Shown here: positions 33,515 to 42,000 of the stretch, in pieces | Position numbering within the stretch: the first letter of the stretch is position 1 | Layout: the number at the start of each line of letters is the position of its first letter | Source of the DNA: Geitlerinema sp. PCC 7407 | GTDB taxonomy: Bacteria > Cyanobacteriota > Cyanobacteriia > PCC-7407 | Length of the DNA stretch: 64,000 nucleotides | Direction: 5' to 3' | Assembly: GCF_000317045.1 (NCBI RefSeq) | Contig: NC_019703.1 | Location: forward strand, 3,976,934-4,040,933 | Translations under genes and position numbers: made by a program | The notes under the pieces: model-generated | The model's database searches: none | Told to the model about the DNA's origin: nothing | The model's input: the letters and a program-made list of their open reading frames with translations, nothing else

Positions 33515-35818
33515 ATGGCTCTTACCGTTGCCTCTGAGCAAATTGATCGGATTGTCTGGAACCAACATCACGATCCGTTCGAAGTGCTAGGCCCGCATCC
33601 CGTTCAGCACGAGGGCAAAAATGCCTGGGCGGTGCGCGCCTATTTACCGACGGCAGAGGCGGCTTGGGTGCTGTTGCCAGAGCAGCGCAAAGAGTACCCC
33701 ATGCAGGTCAGCCACCACCCCCACTTTTTTGAGTGCATTCTGGAGGTCGAGACTCTGGGCAACTACCAGCTGCGGATCCAGGAGGGGGAGCACGAGCGGG
33801 TTACCTATGACGCCTATGCCTTTCGATCGCCGTGGCTGACAGAGCTTGACACCTATCTGTTTGCCGAGGGCAATCACCACCGAATTTACGAAAAGATGGG
33901 CGCTCATGCTACCGAAGTTGAGGGTGTGCAGGGCGTCCATTTTGCGGTTTGGGCGCCCCACGCCCGCAATGTCTCAGTCATTGGCGACTTCAATGTGTGG
34001 GATGGCCGCAAGCACCAGATGCGCCGTGGCGGTGCGGGCATTTGGGAGCTGTTTGTGCCTGAGCTGAAGGTGGGCGATCGCTACAAGTACGAGATCAAAA
34101 ACAACGACGGCCACATCTACGAAAAATCCGACCCCTACGGCTTCCAGCAAGAAGCGCGGCCCAAAACTGCCTCCATCGTGGCGGACCTCGACTCCTACCA
34201 GTGGAGCGACAGCAGCTGGATGGAAACCCGTCGCCACACCGAGCCCCTCACTCAGCCCGTCTCGGTCTACGAAGTTCACCTCGGCTCCTGGCTCCACGCC
34301 TCCGCCGAGACGCCTCCTACCCTGCCCAATGGCGAGACGGAGCCCGTCGTCATCGTTTCAGACTACAAGCCGGGCGCGCGCTTTTTGACCTACCGCGAGC
34401 TTGCCGATCGCCTGATCCCCTACGTCAAAGAGCTGGGCTTTACCCACGTCGAGCTTTTGCCGATCGCGGAGCACCCCTTTGACGGCTCCTGGGGCTACCA
34501 AGTGACGGGCTACTATGCATGCACCTCGCGCTATGGCACCCCTCAGGACTTCATGTATTTCGTCGACCAGTGCCACAAGAACGGCATCGGCGTGATCGTG
34601 GACTGGGTGCCCGGCCACTTCCCCAAGGATGGCCACGGCCTCGCCTTCTTTGACGGTACACACCTCTATGAGCACGCCGACCCCCGCAAGGGCGAGCACA
34701 AGGAGTGGGGCACCCTGGTCTTTAACTACGGTCGCCACGAAGTGCGCAACTTCCTGGTGGCCAACGCGCTGTTCTGGTTCGACAAGTACCACATCGACGG
34801 CATTCGGGTGGACGCCGTGGCCTCCATGCTCTATCTGGACTACTGCCGAGAGCCGGGCGAGTGGCTGCCCAACCAGTACGGCGGTCGCGAAAACATCGAG
34901 GCAGCGGATTTCCTGCGCCAGGTCAACCACGTCATTTTCAGCTATTTTCCCGGCGCTCTGTCGATCGCCGAGGAGTCTACCGCGTGGCCCATGGTGTCTT
35001 GGCCGACCTATGTCGGGGGCCTGGGCTTCAACTTGAAGTGGAATATGGGCTGGATGCACGACATGCTGGACTACTTCAGCATGGACCCTTGGTTCCGCCA
35101 GTTCCACCAAAACAACGTCACCTTCAGCATTTGGTACGCCTTCAGCGAAAACTTTATGCTGGCGCTCTCCCACGACGAGGTGGTCCACGGCAAGAGCAAC
35201 ATGCCGGGCAAGATTCCCGGGGATGAGTGGCAAAAATTTGCCAATCTCCGCTGCCTCTACAGCTACATGTACCTCCACCCCGGCAAGAAGACGCTGTTTA
35301 TGGGGATGGAGTTTGGGCAGTGGAGCGAGTGGAATGTCTGGGGAGACCTAGAGTGGCACCTGCTGCAGTTTGCCCCTCACCAGACCCTCAAGCACTGCAT
35401 CACCAAGCTCAATGAGCTGTACCGCAGCGAATCGGCGATCTACACCCAGGACTTTTCCCAAGAGGGCTTTGAGTGGATCGACTGTAACGACAATCGCCAC
35501 AGCGTGGTGTCATTTATTCGACGGGCCAAGGATTCGGATGAGTTTTTGGTGGTGGTGTGCAACTTCACGCCTCAGCCCCACGCGCACTATCGGATCGGCG
35601 TGCCAGAGCACGGCTTCTATGAGGAGCTCTTTAATAGCGACTCGCGGGAGTTTGGGGGCAGCAATATGGGGAATCTGGGCGGCAAGTGGGCGGATGAGTG
35701 GTCGTTCCACAGCCGGCCTTACTCGCTGGATCTGTGCTTGCCACCGCTCTCGACGCTGGTATTTAAGCTAAATCGCGAGAAAACCGCCCGCGCGATCGCC
35801 CCTGGCACTGACAACTAG
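33515..35818 (+). CDS. glgB: 1,4-alpha-glucan branching enzyme
   Basis: 767 residues. N1 and CBM48 beta domains (1-230), the GH13 barrel with [12 protein letters not shown] (nucleophile Asp), [10 protein letters not shown] (acid/base Glu) and [11 protein letters not shown] (third Asp), and a C-terminal beta domain. It makes alpha-1,6 branches in glycogen. ATG 33515 gives the typical start [18 protein letters not shown]. It is monocistronic and convergent with the pseudopilin operon. Confidence 0.97.
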   Translation: MALTVASEQIDRIVWNQHHDPFEVLGPHPVQHEGKNAWAVRAYLPTAEAAWVLLPEQRKEYPMQVSHHPHFFECILEVETLGNYQLRIQEGEHERVTYDAYAFRSPWLTELDTYLFAEGNHHRIYEKMGAHATEVEGVQGVHFAVWAPHARNVSVIGDFNVWDGRKHQMRRGGAGIWELFVPELKVGDRYKYEIKNNDGHIYEKSDPYGFQQEARPKTASIVADLDSYQWSDSSWMETRRHTEPLTQPVSVYEVHLGSWLHASAETPPTLPNGETEPVVIVSDYKPGARFLTYRELADRLIPYVKELGFTHVELLPIAEHPFDGSWGYQVTGYYACTSRYGTPQDFMYFVDQCHKNGIGVIVDWVPGHFPKDGHGLAFFDGTHLYEHADPRKGEHKEWGTLVFNYGRHEVRNFLVANALFWFDKYHIDGIRVDAVASMLYLDYCREPGEWLPNQYGGRENIEAADFLRQVNHVIFSYFPGALSIAEESTAWPMVSWPTYVGGLGFNLKWNMGWMHDMLDYFSMDPWFRQFHQNNVTFSIWYAFSENFMLALSHDEVVHGKSNMPGKIPGDEWQKFANLRCLYSYMYLHPGKKTLFMGMEFGQWSEWNVWGDLEWHLLQFAPHQTLKHCITKLNELYRSESAIYTQDFSQEGFEWIDCNDNRHSVVSFIRRAKDSDEFLVVVCNFTPQPHAHYRIGVPEHGFYEELFNSDSREFGGSNMGNLGGKWADEWSFHSRPYSLDLCLPPLSTLVFKLNREKTARAIAPGTDN

Positions 35819-35845
35819 GCGATCGCCCCCATGCCCGCCCCAGCG

Positions 35846-36433
35846 CTAGTAGCAAAACTTGTCGTCGCGAGGGCGGGCATTCTCTTTGCCGAGGCGCAGT
35901 GTGCCAATCAGGGTCGAAACGGTGACGCAGCGAAGTTTACCGCCTGTGGTCAGCGTGATCTGCCCGAGCTGGCCGTTGGTGTTGCCGTGGTAGTTGAACT
36001 GGACGCGCCATGGCCCCTCTAGAGTCCGGACTCCAGGGCTGTCGAGGGTCGTTTCGTAGGCATTGCGGCTGTTGGGGCCTTTGAAGACTTCGACATTGGG
36101 CGGCAGGTCGTTCCACTGGACACCGCTGGGAATAAAAACGCCCCGCTGCCGAGGATGAACGGCCCACTGCACCGTGGGTTTGCCGCTGGCTGTGACTTCG
36201 CGAATACTGACTTGCCAGGTACGCTTGTCGCGCTTGGCGTTGCTTTGGGCACTTTGCATCGCGCGATAGAGAGCTTCCTGGCTTGTAGCAAGACGCTGGC
36301 CATTGACAAATGCCAGCCATGCAGGAGCCGCGATCGCGCTCAGAATGCCAATCATGATCAAAACGACCAAAATTTCGAGCACGGTAAACCCGCCCGTTGA
36401 AGGCTTCAACGGACCCAAATGCCCCTGTTTCAT
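35846..36433 (-). CDS. Type IV pilin-like (FimT/GspH) pseudopilin, hps operon
   Basis: 195 residues. A 15-residue leader ends in GG before FTVLEILVVLIMIGIL, a standard prepilin peptidase site with Glu at mature position 5. One N-terminal helix is followed by a GspH/FimT-like globular domain with a C-terminal Cys pair. It is a close paralogue of the neighbouring gene at 36557: both share the run SAIAAP(A/S)WLAFVN. It is the last gene of the hpsA-B-C operon, and its position corresponds to the extra pseudopilin (HpsD region) of Nostoc hps loci. Confidence 0.85.
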   Translation of the reverse strand: MKQGHLGPLKPSTGGFTVLEILVVLIMIGILSAIAAPAWLAFVNGQRLATSQEALYRAMQSAQSNAKRDKRTWQVSIREVTASGKPTVQWAVHPRQRGVFIPSGVQWNDLPPNVEVFKGPNSRNAYETTLDSPGVRTLEGPWRVQFNYHGNTNGQLGQITLTTGGKLRCVTVSTLIGTLRLGKENARPRDDKFCY

Positions 36434-36556
36434 AGTGGAAAAAACTGACGACTGGCGTGCAAAATTTACACCTGAAATCAGTTTTCCCTCTATGTCAAAA
36501 AATCGATCACCCTAGCCAAAATTTTTTAAATGCCGCCTTAAGTTGATCCCCAAACT

Positions 36557-37252
36557 TCAGGGCGTACTACATATAGCTGGATCGTTGCTAGACTGCATTG
36601 AACCCAAAATCGTCCGAATGATGACACAGCGCTTAGTGCCATTCAGCGGTGTTGTGTAGTCTTGGCCATCCGGAACCGCCACAGCCAGCACAATACCGTT
36701 TGATCCAATATCAGCATCCCCAGCCAAAGCTCCAAATGGATCAAAGCTAACTGTTTTGACAGCACTGGGGGCATAGTCGAGGTCATCTACTGAGTTCGCA
36801 GCAGTATCAAGGTTTGTGTAAAACGTCACTTGCCCAGGGCGGATTTCTCGTGATGAACCAAGGTTTTTCCAAAGACTAGTGATATTTGTCGTCTGTGCTG
36901 GATACAGCGCTACTTGGGGACGCTTATTCGCAGTATCTACTCGGAAGCTGACGTTATAAATTCGCTTAGTTAGCTTGGCCCGTCTTTGTGCTTCTTGGAG
37001 ATTGCTAAACACCTCTTCATTAACAGAGGCCACTCGTTGACGGTTCACAAAAGCCAACCAGCTCGGAGCTGCGATCGCGCTCAGAATGCCAATCATAATC
37101 ACAACAACCAAAACTTCTAGCAGCGTGAAACCTGATTGCTGGCGCATTGGAGATTGAAGTCGATGACCAACGTCCAAAGATTTAGAGGCACAAGAGGTCG
37201 ATCTAGAGCTCCGAAAGCAATTGATAAACCGGATAAACTGCAAGCTGTCCAT
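36557..37252 (-). CDS. Type IV pilin-like (FimT/GspH) pseudopilin, hps operon
   Basis: About 231 residues from ATG 37252, which has GAGG 6 bp upstream. The leader is long (about 41 residues); a start at 37147 would give a six-residue leader (MRQQSG). The cleavage site is G/FTLLEVLVVVIMIGIL. The globular part has a Cys near the end (CVIIRTILG) and another in the last residues (AICSTP), as in its downstream paralogue. Role inferred from position: a minor pseudopilin in polysaccharide export by the HpsA system. Confidence 0.82.
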   Translation of the reverse strand: MDSLQFIRFINCFRSSRSTSCASKSLDVGHRLQSPMRQQSGFTLLEVLVVVIMIGILSAIAAPSWLAFVNRQRVASVNEEVFSNLQEAQRRAKLTKRIYNVSFRVDTANKRPQVALYPAQTTNITSLWKNLGSSREIRPGQVTFYTNLDTAANSVDDLDYAPSAVKTVSFDPFGALAGDADIGSNGIVLAVAVPDGQDYTTPLNGTKRCVIIRTILGSMQSSNDPAICSTP

Positions 37253-37291
37253 GATCGACCTCAATGAAACATTTATAAAAAGCAAAGTTTG

Positions 37292-38236
37292 CTACTGACC
37301 AATCAATCCACGTCCTTGAATTCGCATCTTCTCACGAGGGAAGAAAGCTGAATTGTTGGGGTTAAAAGAAGCATTGGCCTGCAAGCGCTGGAGTGCATTG
37401 CCACGCAGTTGAACATCCACCAGGGAGTTGTTGCTGTTTGCAACAACTGAGGCCTGGAAAGAATCCGCTTGCGTCTGCTCGATATAGTCTACAAGAACAG
37501 TCACATCAGGATACTGCGCGCCCGTTGCCAGTCCTGAGACCCAAGAGTTCATACTTGTTTGAAGCGTATCAGCCTCTCTGGGGTTGAATTTTGCGAATCC
37601 TGGACTGGCCAAAGCCCTTGCTGGTTCAGTCAGAGCTACACCGTTAAAATCCGTGGCCACATCATGTATTTCGAATCTGCCGACTCTAGCGGCCTTTGAC
37701 CAAGTACTAGGGGTCCCTGCTTTATCTGTGATTTTGTAATAGACCACCAAAGAGTAGACAAATGCATCATCGCAGCCTTCAACTGGTGGAGTAGCATCAC
37801 AGTCATCAGCATCTGTTGGAATCACGTCGTCAATCAGCTTACGCTTCCAAAAAGCTAAGACTGGCGTGCAGTTATGCTCGGTAGTATTGCAACCTGGCGC
37901 TGCTTTTACGGGGGGAATCTGATCAGCGATACCCGAAGTGGCTGGAGTAGTGCTGTGATTCGCTGTTAGAGCACTGCTGTCATAAACATAGAGCGCTTGC
38001 TGAAGATCCCGCGAAATATATTCGAGCGCTGCTTGAATTTCTTGTTCCGAAGCAGACTTAGCTTGCTCACGGCGATCGGTATTGAGAATGCTCAGCATAA
38101 AAGTCAGAAGCGAACCGATCACAATGCTGGCCAAGATCATCGCAACCAAGAGCTCTAGCAAAGTAAAGCCCTGCTGAGAATCACGCTTTGACTTTCCCCT
38201 AATTGCTTGACAAAAAATCCAAGAAATCAGTTTCAT
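37292..38236 (-). CDS. hpsC: Hormogonium polysaccharide pseudopilin HpsC
   Basis: 314 residues. Leader of 23 residues, then G/FTLLELLVAMILASIVIGSLL, and a large GspJ-like periplasmic domain with several Cys (CNTTEHNC, DCDATPPVEGC) and an Asp-rich loop (PTDADDCD). The order hpsA-hpsB-hpsC with two FimT-like genes matches the Nostoc punctiforme hps locus, where these pseudopilins are needed for hormogonium slime and gliding. The name is assigned by position and size. Confidence 0.82.
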   Translation of the reverse strand: MKLISWIFCQAIRGKSKRDSQQGFTLLELLVAMILASIVIGSLLTFMLSILNTDRREQAKSASEQEIQAALEYISRDLQQALYVYDSSALTANHSTTPATSGIADQIPPVKAAPGCNTTEHNCTPVLAFWKRKLIDDVIPTDADDCDATPPVEGCDDAFVYSLVVYYKITDKAGTPSTWSKAARVGRFEIHDVATDFNGVALTEPARALASPGFAKFNPREADTLQTSMNSWVSGLATGAQYPDVTVLVDYIEQTQADSFQASVVANSNNSLVDVQLRGNALQRLQANASFNPNNSAFFPREKMRIQGRGLIGQ

Positions 38237-38338
38237 CTTCTAGGCCTCAGAGCAAGCTAACAGTAATAAAGACGCCAGAGCTTGACAGAATCTGGCTGAT
38301 CAAAATGAGCCCCCAGCTCAAGCAAGATAGCTTGTGTC

Positions 38339-39025
38339 CTAAGGTTGTGACGTACGCCGGAAAATGTCGTTGTAAGACGTTTCGCGAGTCGCAATTTCAG
38401 TCGTCATTTCCAACAGCGGTAGATCTCGACGACCTACTCCTGACGTGAAAGTTGCCTGCGTATCAGTTTTTTTGAGGGTCACACTGTCTTTAAAGGCGCT
38501 GGCTCGGTAGACGCGCACCCCCAGCTGATATCCCTTATCAGGATCGTTTGTGATCCGGTTGTAGCGGAATCCTTGGACAATCATGTCCATCAAACTAGTA
38601 GTTGTACAGAAACCATCGTCATCGGCGTCAAAGCAAAAAAGCTCTTTGCCGCCGCTGGCTGGAGCTGGGACTGTGCAGTAGTCATTGGCCGTGCAGGTCA
38701 AAGTCCCTGTCGCCGTCGGTGCTGCATAGTTTGAATCCTTCAGATGGGCAGGAGTAGTCAACGGAAAACTCGTGTCTGCCGTAGTCGCCACGATGCTACG
38801 AGGAGCGTCCACGTCACCAGAGCGAAGGCTATCTATATACGCTCGGGCGGCCTGAGTAGCGACCTCAGTGCGACGCGCCTGAAGACGCGTCGCCACCGAG
38901 AAAACAATCACTGGCGCGATCGCGCTCAGCAAAATAGCCACAACAACGATCGCGACAAGCGACTCAATAATCGTGAAGCCAGCTTGACTCTTAGAGGCAG
39001 GAGAACTAGTTGATTTTGCACTCAT
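38339..39025 (-). CDS. hpsB: Hormogonium polysaccharide pseudopilin HpsB
   Basis: 228 residues. Leader MSAKSTSSPASKSQAG, then FTIIESLVAIVVVAILLSAIAP. The long helix is followed by a small domain with two Cys-bounded loops (CTANDYC; CFDADDDGFC); the second is an Asp-rich DxDxDG loop that could bind calcium. It lies 65 bp after hpsA on the same strand. Type IV pilus-related secretion role known from Nostoc HpsB; the assignment rests on order and domain layout. Confidence 0.85.
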   Translation of the reverse strand: MSAKSTSSPASKSQAGFTIIESLVAIVVVAILLSAIAPVIVFSVATRLQARRTEVATQAARAYIDSLRSGDVDAPRSIVATTADTSFPLTTPAHLKDSNYAAPTATGTLTCTANDYCTVPAPASGGKELFCFDADDDGFCTTTSLMDMIVQGFRYNRITNDPDKGYQLGVRVYRASAFKDSVTLKKTDTQATFTSGVGRRDLPLLEMTTEIATRETSYNDIFRRTSQP

Positions 39026-39090
39026 AGGGCTGATGATGCTCCAAGTAGACTGATGGCTCTAGCGTGTACTAAGGAAATCCCTCTGAGGCA

Positions 39091-42000
39091 CTAGGGGCAA
39101 CTGGTAGGTCGCTCGCTATCATTGACAGCGTTGCCTCCAGCTTCATTTTCCGCGCAGAGCAAAGTCGCAACCCACGGATCATCTCGTCCCACTTCTCGGT
39201 AGAACTCATTGGGTTGAGTATTGGGCTCGATCGTGAACTGGTTTGCAAAGACGTCAGGAGACTGCGTCAGCAGCGCAACATCAAAGCCCCAAGTTCTGGT
39301 AGGAGGCTCATAGTACGGCGCTGTCGAGAAGGCACCACCACCTCGGTATCTAAACCCTGTATAGCCATCTGATGCAGTCAAATTGGACAGGTACAGAGGC
39401 TGGTTCGATGTGAGCTGCGTAAAGAAGAGCGTAGATGGGGAGTTGCTGATGGTAGCCGGAGTGCTCACGCTCTGGAAGGGACCAGTTGCGTAGGCGCTAC
39501 GGCGATTTTGGATAAAGCTGCCGCTGATCTTCGCAGCGTTGGGCCATGCCTCTAGGAAGCGAACAAAGTTCAGCAGACCACCGTTGCTTTCGTTGGGATG
39601 GGATGGGCTATCTCCAGAAACAAAGGCAGCATTGAAGGTCGTCTCCGCAGCAGGTATGAGCCAGCGATCTTCCAGAAGTCCACCAAATGCATTCGCAGCC
39701 GTTGCATCAGGGTCACCCGTAGGGTTGAAAATCTGCAAGACAGGCTCAACAATCGGCTGTGCACCTTCAGGGATATAAATCGACGAGTTGCCGTTTAGGA
39801 AATTACTGTCGCTGTTAGCAGCAGAAGTAAATGCTCTCCCGTACAAGGTTGCTCCACCTTGAGAGGTACCAATTTTCAGGGCAGCTTTCGAGATGATGTT
39901 GCCGCGCATCACGCTATTTTCGCCCAGGGAAACCTGGCCACTGACCACCCAGTACACATTGTCCGCAGGAACTCCTACCAACTTAATAGATGCATTAGCT
40001 TGCAGCGCAAACTGAGCATCGACTTTGAAGACAAAAATTGATGAGGGATCCCCTTCCAAAGTCAATTCAACTGCAGGTGGGTTGTTACCATTCCCTCCAA
40101 TCTGAAGATTGCTGCTCGTGGAGTAAACCTTCACACCACCGCCAGGATGAACCAAAGTTCTAGTACCAGTAGTGAGGCTACTAATAGTGTCTGTCGATGG
40201 CAGGGCAGCAAAAGCATCGTAAAGTGCTTCAATTTGATCTTTAACTGCCTGAGGTACATTGGTTCCCAACGTTGTAATTGGGTCATCCAAGGCAGTCTCA
40301 TTAGTTGGGAAAGTAGCCTGGAATCGGTCATTCGCCGCAGCTAAGCCCCGCAGGCCCCCGAGGGATGGCAAGCCTTGATTGGCAGCCGCAAAACTGACGT
40401 AGAGCTTATTGTTGGTGTTCGCATCATAGGTGCGATTGCCATTCGCATCTCGAGTCACAAACCACAAGGAGTTTCGTCTTTTCGTTGTGGGATAGGGCTC
40501 TGGATATCCTTGCGCATCATAGTAATAGACACCAGAGTCCAGATCGCGCTTGAAGCGAACTCGACGCGCGAAGCGCTCATCACCCGGCAACGAAGGTTCA
40601 GCCGTGTCAACCGGGTCAGTACCATCAACGTAGCGAATCCAGTCGATAGGACCACACTCAGAGACAGGGATCTTGCGACAGATTTCAGTCTCGTAGGCTT
40701 GGACATCATGGCGGCGCTGAACCGGAGTCACGCCGTTCATGAAGTATGAGACCTTAGCATCATTTGTAGGCACAGTGTCAGTGCTCGAGTTCCCTGACCA
40801 CCATTGGTAAGTCGTTACAAAGTTGTTGGCATACAGGCCACTTTGCACTCGTCGACCGGCTGCACTGTTACCAGAGTTGTTGCGAAGGTCGTAGTCTCCT
40901 TGGACTCTGGAGCCGTCCAAGAAGTTGGCAGACAACAGCGTAATGGCATCAGTAATGATCGTTGCGGGCCGCCACTGATCTCCATCATCGCAGTCATTTG
41001 TTTGACCTGCCCGACAAGCAAAGTTGGGATCTAGATCATCTCGCGTGTAGAAATTCGACCAATTCGCTGCCAGAGCATCAGTTGCAGGATCAAATTCTTC
41101 TCGAACTGTGTTGCCACCTGGATCCTTGTGCAGGTTAAAGTCTCCCCTAACATAGACAGGCAGGTTGCTAGCCAAGATTAGGCCCTTTTCCGCAACTCGA
41201 TAGGTATCTTTACGAGCCAAATCGCTGCCATTGATCAAGCGAATTCCATTCGGTCGGCGACTAGGATCTAGCTTGAAATCGGTCGGGCTGGTGAGTGCTA
41301 CCTGGGAACTAATAGAGCTTACCGAAGGATTGTCCCCCGCTAGCGAGCTCACATCCGGTAGCGCATCTTCCCGAGTGGCATAGATGATGCCGCTGTTGGG
41401 CAAGAGAAACTCCTGAGCATCATCTGCTTCGCCCGCAGTTCCAACTTGAGACCCGATTGTCTTTCCGCGCAGAAGCTCTAGATCAAGCTCAGTGACTCGA
41501 ATTTCGAGCGGCTGGCGCTGCTCCAACGGCAGATCGTAAGTCGTGCGCAGTTCTGAGCGCTTCTCAGCGACGCGCAGCTTGTCACCAGATGTCTGGGTGT
41601 TGAGCGCTTTGACCTGACGACCATCCAAGAAAGCTTGTTCTCGGATCGCGCCATGGGGAATCACCGTGTTGCTTGCCGTCAGTGTGCCATCGGCGATCTG
41701 CAACTCGCACAGCGCAGCGTCGATCGCAGCTTTATCAGCTAGGGTGAAGGTCGCACTTGACTTGACAGCAAGGGAGGTGTCCAGCTTAGCAAGGGCTTCA
41801 TGCAGGGCCGGGTTTGCTAAGCGCCCGTCGGGGAACATCATTTGCGCCTGGGCAATGAGCTCTGTCTTATAGTCAGGCTTGCTCTGGAGATAGGTGAGGC
41901 GGTCAGTGGAGCTCGCATAGGGCGCAGCAAAAGAGACACCGTTGTTGGATCTGCCACTTGCGTTAGCGTTAAAGGCAGCCGCTGCCCCACCCGCACCATA

